A stretch of DNA of 64,000 bases from Caenorhabditis remanei (lineage: Eukaryota; Nematoda; Chromadorea; Rhabditida; Rhabditidae): positions 22,754,001 through 22,818,000 of the forward strand of contig NC_071331.1 in assembly GCF_010183535.1 (NCBI RefSeq). Reading direction: 5' to 3'. This document shows positions 31,284 to 44,468 of the stretch, piece after piece. A program made the translations under genes and the position numbers. How positions within the stretch are numbered: position 1 is the stretch's first letter; the number at the start of each line of letters is the position of its first letter. The notes beneath the pieces are model-generated. The model searched no databases. It was not told where the DNA came from and saw only the letters and a program-made list of their open reading frames with translations.

Positions 31284-33905
31284 TTATGGATTTGGATCGT
31301 ATGTCGGCGAACTTGGACTGTAGGATGGTGACGCCGGTGAATATGTTGGAGACGACGGCGAATACGTTGGCGATGATGGGGAGTACTGAAAATTACAGTT
31401 TTGAGGGAAAAATGGAAAAAAATCTCGATTTTTGAGTCTGAAACTCGCTGAGTACGAGATTTGACTGAAATTTTAGCTTTTTCTCTGTAATTTCAGTTTA
31501 AAATTCAAAATTTTGAGCCCTAACGCGATTTAGCTGAAATTCTCGGCCAAACCTACCAATTTTTATCTGAAAAATGGGAAAAATCTCAATTTTTGAGCTA
31601 AAAACTGATGAATTTGACTGAAAATTTCAGCTAAATCGCGTCAAAATTTTGAATTTTAAACTGAAATTACAAAAAAAAAGCTAAAATTCCAGCCAAATCT
31701 CGTTCTCAGCGGGTTTCAGACTCAAAATTTTCCGATTTTGCTGAAAATGACGCTAAAAATGATATCATGACGGAGATTTCTACCGAAAAACGGGAAATTT
31801 GGAACCAAAATTACTATTTTTAGAGGATTTTGAAGATTTTGAATTAGAAAACTGAGAAAGTGAGGTATAGCCAATTTCAGATTGAGTAAATCACAATTTT
31901 CAGCCAAAAATTTCAGTTCTATGCTGGTTTTTGGCGGAAAATCGATTAAATATGAGATTTACAGCCAATTTTGCACTGAAACATCGAAAATCGATAAATT
32001 GTTCTGCTTTTCGGCTCAAAATTTCAGTTTCAGCCCAAAAAATGGCGAAATTTTCAGATTTTCCAGTTTCCACATCAAAATTCCAGCCAAAATCAAGCAT
32101 TTCTGACTCATTTTCTCTGGAATTTCAGAATCTTACCTGAGCCGAAGTGCCTGGTTGATCGGATGGCGATGGCGTGTAGGTTGGCGACGTCGGCGAGTAT
32201 TGTGGCGACGACGGTGTGTAGCTCGGCGACGTCGGCGAATACGTTGGCGACGTTGGCGAGTATTGTGGTGAGAACGCACGTGGTGACGTCGGATTGTATG
32301 TTGGTGACGATGGAGTGTACTGGAATTGGAAAATTATTGATTTTTGAGATCAAAAATCTGATTTTTAGACAGAAAACTGCCGGAATTTCAAAATTTTCAA
32401 GCCAAAACTCAGGACTTTTAGCTAAAAATGAGTCTTAGATGTCGAAGTTTCAGATTTTCAGACCCAAAAACACCAAAAATCCCAAAATTATCGGAATTTT
32501 AGTGCTTTAGATAGATTTTTTGCTGAAAATGAGTCTCCAATCTCATTTTTCATCTGAAGACTCAATTTTAGCAGAAATTTCCGATTTTTGAACTAAAAAC
32601 CGTTGAAAAATCCGAATTTTCAGTAGAAATTTTCATTTTTTCACCCAATTTTTCGATAAAACTAACTGTCGGTGAGCTCGGACTGTACTGTGGCGACGTC
32701 GGCGAATACTGTGGCGACGTTGGTGAATACGATGGAGACGTCGGCGAGTAGGTGGGCGACGACGGCGAGTACTTTGGCGACGACGGCGAGTATCCCTCGT
32801 AACTTGGCGACGTTGGAGAATACGTTGGAGACGTCGGAGAGTATGTTGGTGATGTTGGAGAGTATCTGGAAGTGAAAAATTGGAAAAAATTTCGATTTTT
32901 GAGCTGAAAATTGGTAGATTTATCTGAGAATTTCAGCTAAATCGCGATAAGACTCAAAATTTTGAATTTTAAACTGAAATAATAGAGAAAAACAATTTTT
33001 CAGCTAAATTTTCAGCCAAATCGCGCAATACAGCGATTCCAATGAAAATTCGGGATTCTAGACTCGTTTTTCGCCGAAAATTCAGATTTTAATAGCGAAA
33101 ATTTCAGAAAACTGAGATTTCTCGAGCATTTGAGACTCAATTTTCGTTGAAATTTCTGAGTTTGTCTCGAAAATGACTCATTTTACTACTGTTTCAGCGG
33201 AAGACTCAAATTCTGTCAAAAATTTCAGATTTTTAGGTTAAAAATAGCAGCAAAACTCGATTTTTCTGATATTTCAGCTCATTTTTCATCATTTTCAGCC
33301 CAAAAAAGCCCAAGATAACTCACGTCGGACTAGTCGGACTATAAGTGGGCGACGTTGGCGAATATCTCGGGCTCGACGGCGAATAGCTCGGCGACGTCGG
33401 ACTATAACTTGGCGATGTCGGCGAGTAGCTCGGCGAAGTTGGCGAATAACTCGGAGATGTCGGTGAATAGCTTGGAGACGTCGGCGAGTAGCTGGGAGAC
33501 GTCGGACTATAACTCGGCGATGTTGGCGAATAACTCGGAGAAGTTGGCGAATAACTGGGAGACGCCGGCGATTGTCCGGCAGCTGGAGAAGTTGGCGAAT
33601 AACTCGGAGATGTTGGCGAATAGTGTGGTGACGTCATCGAGAATTGTGGAGACGTTGGCGAGTAGGCTCCAGGAGACATTCCACCGTAAGCGGGTGTTCT
33701 GGGGGACAGAGCTCCGAGTGGATCTCCTGGAGACGCTGGCGACCAACCGCCTTCGTTGAATGGTGACGCGCCACCGTCCATATTTCCGGCTGGAGAGAAT
33801 CCGGCACTTGGTGACATTCCACCGGCTCCTGGCGACCATGATGCACCGCCGTATGATGGAGTGACTCCTGAATTCCATGGAGAGTGCGATGGCGAGAATT
33901 CGTGT
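31284..33905 (-). other. ama-1: RPB1 C-terminal heptad repeat region
   Basis: Exons 10-13 encode the C-terminal domain. After acidic and Gly/Ser-rich linker text ([20 protein letters not shown]) the heptads begin with [20 protein letters not shown] and stay near-perfect through exon 10. Exons 11-13 have more variants (YSPSSP, YTPSSP, YNPTSP, and the break [10 protein letters not shown] or EQPGTSAQ-like pieces), the usual pattern of a canonical first part and a diverged last part. Exon ends fall inside heptads at different phases. Confidence 0.93.
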
Positions 33906-36900
33906 CTGAAATTGAGATCGTTAGTTGAAAATAAAGCTAGAAAACTGATTTTCAGCTTAAAAAGACTAAAAATCGTAGCTTGGAGCATTTTTTGCCGATT
34001 TTGAATACAAAAATTGAGATTTACAGCGCAAAAGAACTGAAAATTGTAACTCGGAGCAATTTTTCTAAGATTTGAGCAATTAAACCAGAAAAACGGTCTA
34101 AACACTCGAGATTTTCAGCCGGAAATTGCTGAAAATCAGCACTTGGAGCAAATTTTGCCGATTTTGAATACAAAAATTGATATTTTCAGCTCGGAAAGAC
34201 AGAAAATCAGCATTTGGAGCATTTTTTCTATGATTAGAGCGATTTCAAGCAGTTTCACGGTCTAAATTCAAGATTTTCAGCCGGAAATTGCTGAAAATCA
34301 GCGCTTGGACAGTTTTTTTGCCAATTTCGAATACAAAAATTGAGATTTTCAGCTCAAAAAAGACTAAAAATCGAGACTTGGAGCAGTTTTTGCTGATTTC
34401 AACTGATTTGGAGCTCAATTTCAGAATTCGGAGCATTTTTCCCCAATTTTGAATACAAAAATAGAGATTTTCAGTCAATTTCAGCACTCCAATCTCCAAT
34501 TTCTGCGGTTTTAAGCATTCTGAGCTCAAAAATCGTCGATTTTCAGCCTTTTCCCATCTCCAAACTCACGCGTTCGGCGATCCAGCGAATCCACCGTAAT
34601 AACCGGCACCCATGACGACATTCTGTGGAATTTCCATTCCATATTTGCATTTCTCCACATCCAACACCAAATCGAAACATCCCGTACCGCAACGAGCCAG
34701 TTGGCCGAGCATAATGTTCTCGGAGACTCCTGGAAATTAGGAATTTTTGAATTTTGATGGGAATTTTGATAAAAATTGTCATTTTTCGAATGAAAATAGC
34801 TTTTTTTTCATGAAAAATCTGTATTTTTGCAGGTTTTCAGTCAAAAAACTGCCAGAAACGAGCCATATTCATTATTTTGCCGAGAGAAAGGAATTTCAGC
34901 GAAGAAAATCTCAAATTTTCGTGATTTTCAGCCATTTTGAGTCAAAATTTGCCGAAAATAATGAATTTTCTGTAATTTTCGATCGGAAATGTCTATTTTG
35001 ACGAAAAACAACGTTTCGGTCAGTTTTGGCTCAAATTTTCAGCCGAAACCCTGAAAAATGATGTATTCCAGCCAAAATTGGTCAAAAATAATGAATTTTT
35101 CGTTATTTCAGCCGAAATCAACAAAAATCAGGTGATTTTAAGGGTTTTTCCTCGAATTTCCAACCTTTAACAGGGTCCACCTCCGCATGAACCGAGGCCT
35201 CCATCAAAATATCGACCGTCTCCTCGAACGAGCATCTCATGAGTGCTCCAACCTCCTGTCGATTAATTCCATGTCTCGTAATGGCCATCAAGTGTCCCTT
35301 CGCAGTCATCACATCACAAAGCAACGCCAAATGTCTGTAATTCACATAGGAACCGTCGAACGAGATGACATTGTCCATTTCCCGCTCAATCGCCTTTCGC
35401 ACCGCCTCGATTCCCAACACCTCAAAGATCTCGCAGATATCATTCGAAGTCGTTCGAACCGGATCGATTTGTCTTTCCGATAGAACTCGCAGCAACGCGG
35501 TTCCATCAGTCTCCAGAATCCAGTCGGCGACCGCCTTGAATCCACCCTCCGGCGTGATAATAATCCGTTTCTTATCATCAGTATTCGGCTGATTCATATA
35601 GACTTTAGAGATGGCTGGAATTCCTTGAAGCGTCAAATCCGACAACATATTCGCCTCGATACATCTCAAGAAGACGTCATCCTCCATCTTATCCACCTGC
35701 TCCTCCTGTGTGTCCGCTCCCTTATCCTCTCCGGCGATTCTCAAGCGGAAAACCAGTTTTTCAGCGTTGTCATCGGTATAAATCGTGTGCACATCGTTAC
35801 CAAATCCTCCATGAATTCGATCCGCTATCATTTCCATCGTCAACTTCTTATCCACCATTCTCTTCCGATCCAATTCGATTCTCAACAACCACGGAGACGT
35901 TCTCGACAAGTCGTGATCCGGCATCTCATAGAAAATCGATACCCACTCCTCGTCTTCCGCGATTACGGTATTCTTCGGGTCAGGATCGTAGTAGATCGCA
36001 GTGTTCAATGTCACCTTTTTCAGCGTCGTATGCTCCAGCTTACAGAGCACATCCTTCGCTTTTTCAGCGTCTTTTGCAGCGGCACCGGTGAGGAATACGG
36101 TAAGCGATGGGGTTTTCAGTTGCTTGGAGACATTGATGATTTCCTTGAGACGTGGCACTCCAAGAGTCACATTTTTCGCTGAAACTCCTGCATAATGGAA
36201 CGTATTCAATGTCATCTGAGTGGCGGGCTCTCCGAGTGACTGAGCAGCCAATGCTCCAACCATTTCTCCCGGTTGAGCAATCGCCTGTTGGAATCGTGAC
36301 TCCACTTCTCCCAATAACCAATCGAACGCCTCCGTATTCAGTTTCGCCGACGTGCACATCTTCTTCGTGCAAAGTGTGGAGCGCAACAGAATATTCATGA
36401 GCAACGTCGCATTATACTGAGCTTGTTTCGAGATCTCATCGTTGCCACTGACGATTATCAGCTTTTTCGATAGCTCACGGACGCCGTTGATCACATGAAG
36501 TGGAGAGAGATTCACCGGCTTTCGGAGATCCACTTTGAAGATTTTTTGGGCGTTCCAGATGAGACGTTGGAGATTGCAAGGAAGTACGATCTTCGCGTCA
36601 CCACGGGGGAAGATTTTACGAAGGAGACGTCGATCCTCTTCGAGTTGAGACCATTCGGATTCGACGAGCGAGATGCCGTCCTCGGATTCTTGAATCTCAC
36701 GAACGACGTCTTCTGAGTAGTTCTTTCGAAGGAATTTGTTGTCGGTGAGATCCATCTGGAAATTGAGACAATTTTTATGAAACTTTTGGATGGAAATCAT
36801 CAAACTTTGCAGTTTTTGACGAGTTTTAATTGAAAATTACTCAAATGTTCACTTTTTTTACTAGAAACAGCTGAAAATGACCCAAAAAGAGCACAGTTTG

Positions 36901-39900
36901 GCTGAAAAAGAAATAGAAATGCCAGATTTTGACTGAAATTAGCTGAAAATACTAAAATTTCGATCCAAAATTGGCTCAAAAATCTCGTTCCGAGCCTAAA
37001 AACTGTAATTTTCCAGCAAAAAAACGAGTCGAAATCGCAAAAGTCGGCTGAAAATCGGATGACATCACTAGATTTCGAAATTTGAGTGAAAATAACTGAT
37101 TCTGACTGAAAATAGCAGAAAATTGACTCAAAAATCTCATTTTTGCTTCGAAATTTAGATTTTCGAAAAAAAAAAGCTGGAAACGAGCCAAAATCGATTA
37201 AAAAAAAGATTTTGGCTGAAATTAGCTGAAAATTACTCAATTTTCAATCGGAAAAGCTGGAAATTGACTTAAAAACCTTATTTTTGGCTCAAAATCTTGA
37301 TTTTCGGGTAAAAACAACTAATTTTGACAGAAAACAGCTGAAAATTGACTAAAGAATCTCATTTTGGCTCGAAATGTAGATTTTCGACCGAGACGGCTGA
37401 AAATTGACTTAAAAATTCAATTTTTGGGTCAAAATCATGATTTTCGCTGAAAATTACTGAAAATAATTCATTTTCAAGCAAAAAATCCCAATTTTTCGAT
37501 ATTTTCGCCCCCAACTCACTCTGAAATCTCTCTCAAACACGGCGTTATTCGGCTTCATCGTCGGCATATTCTGATCCTCAACCCACATTCCGTCCAATCC
37601 GTCCTCTCCGTATCTCAGCTGTACCATTTGTGCCAACGAATTCCTTACAGTACCATCATAATTGACCATAACACTCTCCATCGCCTTGATGAGACGACGT
37701 TGAATGTATCCAGTTTCAGCCGTTTTCACAGCCGTATCAATCAGACCTTCACGTCCTCCCATTGCGTGGAAGAAGAATTCAGTAGGCGTTAGACCGGCGA
37801 GATACGAATTCTCGACGAATCCTTTCGATTCTGGTCCGTAGTCGTCTTTGATGAAATGGGGAAGAGTACGGTGACGGAATCCGAATGGAATACGCTTTCC
37901 TTCGACGTTTTGTTGTCCGACACAAGCGATAACCTGTAGAAAAATTAGAAATTGGTCAGAAATTATAGATTTTTAGTCAGATTTTTGGATGGAAAACTGT
38001 AAAAAAGCTGAATTTTAAGATTTTCAGCCCGAAAAGTCTGAAAACCGCAACTTGGAGCAATTTTTCAGAATCTGAAGTTTTCAAACTGTTAAAAACGGCC
38101 TAAATCCGAAAATTTCAGCTCAAAAAGACTTAAAATCAGCTATTGGAGCAGTTTTCGCCGATTTCAATCGATTCCGAGCTCAATTTCAACACTCGGAGCA
38201 TTTTTTAATCGAAAAATCGACTGAAAATTGCATTTCCGATCTCAATTTGCAAATTCAACTAGTTTTTGAGCATACTCAAAACTTCGAAATTTGCTGAAAT
38301 TTGAGCTTGAGAGCCAGAAAATGAGCTCCAGAGCTCAAAATTGAGTTAGAAAGTCGTTATTTGGCTGAAAATCATTGAAATCAAGCTGAGAATCCTTGAA
38401 AAACGATAGCCGACAGAAAAATGAGCACCAGAGCTCATTTTTTGGCTCAAAAAGCTAAAAATCTCGAAAAAATACGATTCTCACACAAAAAGTGAGCTCC
38501 GGAGCTGGAATTCGACTGAAAATCTTTGCAATTCACTTTGAAAATGAGATTTTCGATAGTCACAGCTCTGGGGGTGGAAAAAAACGATTTCCAGATGGAA
38601 ATTTGGGTTTCAGAGCATAAAATTGGCTGAAATTTTGAGTTTGGATGGTTTCAGATCTCAAAATATGCCTTTCAGAGCCAAAATTTTTCTGAAACCTAAT
38701 TATCTAAGTTTAGAGTTTCAGATCTCAAAAATTGTCTGAAAATCCGATTTTAAAGTTTCAGAGCTCAATAATCGCGTTTCAGAGCCAAAATTTGTCTGAA
38801 AATCCGATTTTAACGAGTTTCAGGGCATAAAATAGGCTGAACATCCAATTTTATAGAGTTTCAGAGCTCAAAAATTGCGTTTTTTTAACTCAAAACTCCT
38901 TTTTACCTGCGAGATATTAATTTTCGATCCCTTCGATCCGGAAACGACCATCGACTTGAAATTATTGAATTCGGACAGCGATTTCTGCGCCGAACTACCA
39001 GTTCGATCACGAGCGTCATTCAAAATCTGATTCACTTTATTCTCGAAAGTCTGTCTCAACGTGTTTCCGGGCGTCGGCTCCAAATCATCGTTGTGCGCCT
39101 TCTCGATGATGTCGACGACGTCTTGTTTCGCTTTTTTAATCGTATTCTGAATATCCAGATATGTCGCATGATCGGCAATTGTGTCTCCGATTCCGATGGT
39201 GTGTCCTACGCGGAGAAGCCACGCGTTGATGACCGTCTGAAATTTTCAGAATAAAAATTCGAGTTTCAGAATTGAATTCTATGACTTTTTGATATATGAT
39301 TAAATTCAGAAAGAAAAATGCAAAAATCCGTTCTCAAAGTGCTGAAAATCGGTGCTCTAGGTGCAGTTTTCAGCTCATTTCAGTAGAAAGGCCTCTCGTT
39401 TCCATTAAAACTCAAAGTTTATTCATTGAATTTTCAGAAAAAGACGATTTTCCACTGGAAAGAGCTGAAAAACTGTACCGAGAGCAGCGATTTTCAGCAC
39501 TTTGAGACTGTTTAACTGGTTTCAGACTGATTTTCACAATTTTTCCGGTTTTCTGAACGAAAAATGCATCCAGAATCAGAAAAATCGTCAATTTTTCGAT
39601 AAATGCAAGAAAATTCTGAAATTTTCCTGCGAAATCGCGGTAGTAGGGATATTTTGGGAAAACTGCTTTATCTGATTTTCTGATATGAATCAATTCAGAA
39701 AGCAAAATGCACAAAAATCCATCTGAAATACGGGCTAAAACTGCTGAAAATCGCTGCTCCTGGTGCAGATTTTCAGCTCATTTCAGTAGGAAATCGTGTG
39801 CAGAAGGTTTTCTACTAAAATGAGCTGAAAAACTGGACTAAAAGCAGCGATTTTCAGCACTTTCAGCCCGTATTTCAGATGGATTTTTGTGCATTTTGTT

Positions 39901-42900
39901 TTCTGAATTGATTTATATCAGAAAATCTCAAATTCGGCGACTTTTTCATAATTCTGAACGAAAAAACAGCCAATCTTTTGATAAAATGAGAAAATTCGGC
40001 AATTTCTGACTAGAAATAGCTGAAAATCACTCAACCAGAGCCTAATTTGGCTGAAAATTGTCTCAAAAACCAGTGGAAACCACAAATTTTCTCTATAATT
40101 CGTATATTTCTAGTAATTTCAACCGCCGTACTTGAATATGCGAATAGAAATTCGCGGCGATTTCGTATCCCAACTCCAGCGTGACGACATGGAGCAAATT
40201 TCCAGCGGATTTTCCGACAGTCTTGGAGCAAACGATTCCGGATAAGAGCTCTCCGTGCTCAATGAGCACTTTTGTGTCTCCCGGAGAGATCCATTTGTAG
40301 GGTCCAGAATCCTCGTTATCCGGATGGGTACTGTGGGTTCTGAGGACGTTCACATTGCCAGGAATGATCAGTGAGAACAATTGTTTTCCTGTCCAAAGAG
40401 GTTTTGGCTTCAGAATCGCCGGCTGGGGCACTTTTCCGTCCCAAGTTGGGAGATACATCAGCAAATCCATCATAAATGACCAATCGATGAAGACATCTCG
40501 TTTTGTCATCATACGGACGGCGCAGAGAGTGTCCTGGACGATACCCATCACTGGTTTGTTGGCTTGTGGTGTGATTAGTTGTCTGGAAATTGGAAAAATT
40601 AGGGTTTTCGGCATAAATTTTGAGCGAAAATGCTGGAAAATCTCGATTTTTAGTCAAAAATATGTTGAAAATGCTGAAAATTCATCTCAAAATCGGTAAA
40701 TTTTTACCGAGAAAAGCAAGAAAAGGCTGAAAATCAAGATTTTCGACATTTTTCAGTCAAAATTTGATTTGAAGATGAATTTTAACCAGTTTTTTCGACT
40801 GAAAATCGAGATTTTCTGGCAGTTTTGCCCTAAACAGGTAGTTTTTGGACAAAAATGAGAGGAAATCACTCATTTTCTTAAAAATTTCAGAAATTGGTCA
40901 TTTTGATGCTTAAAAATCGTCTGAATTCTCTGATTTCACTAGAATTTCGAACTGAAAATGCAAAAAAGCGTCAAAAACGCCAATTTCGACACATTTTTCA
41001 GCCGTTATCGTGATTTTTAGTTTGAAAATGAGTGTTTCTAGCGAATTTCCGACTAAATGACAAAAAAACGTTCAAAATTCGCAGAAATCTTGCATTTCCA
41101 GCTATTTTTCAGCCAAAAAAACTCGAAACTCTGAAATTACGAGCGGATTTTTAGCCTAATACTCAGAAAAGCTCAATTTTCAGCGGAAGACTTCAAAAAA
41201 ATGCAAAAAGAACACAACAAAATGACATTTTGTGGCTGAAAAAACTAGAAAAATGACAGATTTTCAGCGATTTCAACGATTCGTTCAGCTAAACTCTCGA
41301 AAAGAGACATTTCTTGGCTTTTCGACCATTTTTTTCAGACAAAAACTCGAAAAATGGCCGTTTTTGGCTGAAAATCTCAGATTTTCAGCGATTTCAATCA
41401 TTCGTTCAGCTAAAAACTCAAAAAACAATATTTTTGGCTGAAAAATCGGCAATATCGACTGCTTTTAAGTGGGAAAAACTGAAAAACGTCAGTTTTTGGC
41501 AGAAAATCTCGATTTTCTTCAACTTTTCCGCTCGTCTCTCCCCAATAATCACCTTGGCACCATACAAATCTCCTCAATCTCAGCGCGAGTCTCCAAACTT
41601 TGCGGCAAGTGCAAATTCATCTCATCTCCATCGAAATCCGCATTATACGGTGATGTGACAGACAAATTCATACGGAACGTAGACCATGGAAGAATCTTGA
41701 CACGATGTCCCATCATTGACATTTTATGGAGTGTCGGTTGTCGATTAAACACAATGATATCTCCATCTTTCATATGTCTCTCCACACGATAACCCGGCTG
41801 TAAATGGAGATCCGCCGCCCTCGGGTGATATCTCAAATCGACGCGAGCGCCGTTCTCTCTGATGATATATTTGGCACCCGGGTACTGTGTATCGCCTCGA
41901 TTTACGAGCTCTTGCAGTTTATCCACGTTGAATGGCGTCACGATTTCAGGGAATGTCAGATTTTGAGCGATAGTTCGCGGCACACCGACTGTATCGATTG
42001 GGAGATTCGGATCGGCTGTAATTACAGTACGCGCCGAGAAATCCACACGTTTTCCCATCAAATTTCCACGAATTCGACCCTCTTTTCCTTTCAGACGTTG
42101 TTTGATTGATTTTAGAGGGCGTCCGCCTTTCTGAGTCGCCGTCGGAAGGCCGGGGATACAATTGTCGACGAGTGTCGCCACGTGGTACTGTAGAAGACGG
42201 ACGTCATCTGTGAGCACGTGAGCCGCTGCTCCGTTTGCTTCGTTTCTCTGAAAAAACCGATTTTTTGATGAATTTTCAGCGATTTTTGAAAAAAAAACGC
42301 GGATTTTCAGCGATTTTTGAGCATAATTTGGGAGGTTTAGTGATAAATAGCGGATTTTTGCGAATTTTCAGCAATTTTTGAGCAAAATTATCCAATTTTC
42401 GCTTAAAACTTGCATTTTTGGCAAATTTACAGAAAACCGCCAAAATTTTCCTAGATTTCGCTCAAAAATTGCTGAAAATCGCGAAAATTCGCATTGTTTT
42501 GGCAAGAAATTCGCAAAATTTCCCAAATCGCACTCAGAAATCGCTGGAAGTTCGCGAAAATCCGCCATTTTTCAGTAAAAACGCCAAAAAATCCAAAATT
42601 TCGCTCAAAAACAGCTGTTTAGCCTGGAAATTTGCGAAAATTCTGGTTTTTTTGGCAGAAAAATGCTGAAAATTCGCAAAATATCTCAGTTTTTGCTCAA
42701 AAAATCGCATTTTTGGCAGGAATTTCGCGCTTTACAAGGATTTTCCAGTTTTTTCAAATCACTCAAAGCCGTACTTGAAGTTGCTGATTGGTCTTTATGA
42801 TGTCCGACAGTTTATGCGTCAAATCATCCTGATTCTTCGCCGATCCAAACGTGACGACCGCCGGTCGGACTGCAAGCGGCGGGACCGGTAGTACGGTACA

Positions 42901-44400
42901 AATCATCCATTCGGGTCGCGCGAATTGTGGATCCATTCCGACGACTAGAATATCCTCATCAGTGATCTGTTTGAAAACTTCCAGCACTCGTTCGGCGGTG
43001 AGCATGATTTTACGCTCCTGGGTGTCCTCATTGACGTTTTTCTTCCATTCCGCGTTGATATCGATTCCAACACGACGGTACGATGGCTGGTATCTTCCAC
43101 ATCCCGCTGGAATCTTCTTCTCTCCGCTCATCGGATCGTCGACGTCATCTGGAAGTCCCTCCTCCTTCTCCGCCGCTCCTTCGCACACTGACTTTGATTT
43201 ACACAAATCGTAAATCAACGCCAGACGCTTCTTCGCGTTTCCCGACGTCTTCTTCAGAATATCCATGACTCGTGGATTCGACTTGTCGATCAGAAGACGT
43301 CCGCAGTAGAAGCAGACGCAGCGCAGGATTTTGAGCGATTTTGTGAGGAATCCGATGTGAAACACGGGTTTTGCCAACTCCAAATGGGCGAAATGACCGG
43401 GACAGTCGGTTAGATTGCCGGCGCATGTCATGCATCTGGAAAAATGAGGGAAATTTGAGGTTTTTTGAGGGGAAATGGGCATTTTTGAGTGAAAAATCGA
43501 GTTTTTACAACGAAAATCGGTTGGAAATAGTGTTTTTGGGGGGAAAATCGTATTTTTACAACAAAAATCGGTCAGAAATAGCATTTTTGAGTTGAAAATC
43601 GAGTTTTTACAACGAAAATCGGTCAGAAATAGCATTTTTGAGTGGAAAACCTCAGATTTGGAGCGATTTTGACTGAAAATATCGAATTTTCAAGCAAAAT
43701 CAATCGGAAACCGCAATTTTTCACTAAAAATACCGAATTTGAGTTAAATCGGTGTCGCGGCATGAAAATAGCGAAAAAGTGAGAAAATGGCAGTTTTGAA
43801 GCAAAAATTTGAAGAAAATCCAAGGAAAAGCAGATTTTCAACGCAAAATACATCGTAATTGGATACTTTGCTGGAATTTGAGCGGAAATCCATCAAAAAC
43901 TGCAGTTTTTGCCTCCAAAAGCCAAAAAAATTTGATTTCCAGACCTAAAGTCGGTCAAAAATCGCAATTTTTCCTTCAGAAACGGAAAAAAACGATTTCC
44001 GGAGCTAAAAAACCTCGAAAATCTGTCAAAAATCGCAATTTCTGCTTTCGGAAAGCGAAAAAATCGGTTTTTGGACCAAAAAATCCCAAAAACTAGCGAT
44101 TTTTATGCTAAAAACGACGATTTTCCACGATAGAACACGTTGTTTCCACTACGAACCTTCCGCGTCTATCAATCACTCCTTGTCTCGGATCCATCAGACC
44201 GCCAAGCTTCGGCTTTCCGTTTTCGTAGATCTCTGGGAACTCGACATGAGCGACGGACATTCTCTTCTGCAAAAAAACCAAAATTTTAGTCGTTTTTCCC
44301 GATTTTTCCGCCTTACAATCTCCTCGGGACCCAAAATCCCGAATTGGACGCGGCAAACCGTCCGTAACGGCGCCTGAAAGTCCACGCCGACTAATGCCAT
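31284..44400 (-). CDS. ama-1: RNA polymerase II largest subunit RPB1
   Basis: Thirteen exons read from splice sites: 44400-44317, 44266-44157, 43435-42775, 42247-41553, 40582-40132, 39236-38907, 37933-37520, 36755-35165, 34729-34570, 33905-33324, 32865-32667, 32319-32137, 31385-31284. They sum to 5562 nt, 1853 codons plus stop, with every phase consistent. It starts [20 protein letters not shown]. The clamp zinc site [17 protein letters not shown] is at about 66-82; the catalytic [10 protein letters not shown] at about 487-496; the trigger-loop region [20 protein letters not shown] in exon 8 near 1080-1100. From about 1500 comes a linker rich in [14 protein letters not shown] text, then the heptad YSPTSPS tail, ending SPTYDPNP. 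It catalyses mRNA synthesis; the tail recruits capping, splicing and elongation factors, including Paf1-complex functions. Introns are built of short degenerate repeats. Confidence 0.97.
31386..44156. repeat. Self-similar low-complexity introns of ama-1
   Basis: All larger introns (for example 31386-32136, 32866-33323, 33906-34569, 34730-35164, 36756-37519, 37934-38906, 39237-40131, 40583-41552, 42248-42774, 43436-44156) are made of short degenerate units such as GCTGAAAATTGACTC, AAAATCTCGATTTTCAGC and GATTTTCAGCC. Many decoy acceptors (TTTTCAG) occur on the coding and the opposite strand. Inverted pairs are common, e.g. the 39.3-39.9 kb intron (AGTGCTGAAAATCGGTGCTC against GAGCAGCGATTTTCAGCAC). 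Confidence 0.7.
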
Positions 44401-44468
44401 GACTTTTGTTCGGTTCCCGTCGTTTGTGCTGTGCAACCCGGTACACTATGTTCTCCGTACGATCTGAA
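44401..44468 (-). promoter_or_regulatory. ama-1: ama-1 5' UTR with splice acceptor
   Basis: Minus strand: CCATTTTCAG ends at 44464-44465, 64 bp before the ATG, followed by ATCGTACGGAGAACATAGTG. This may be a spliced-leader acceptor or the end of a 5' UTR intron. No other upstream coding ATG in frame is seen. Confidence 0.5.

Noticed and set aside
33355..33759. Plus-strand Ser/Asn-rich frames over the RPB1 tail
   Set aside because: Antisense shadow of the heptad repeats; no start context or splice logic, while the minus strand encodes the YSPTSPS tail.
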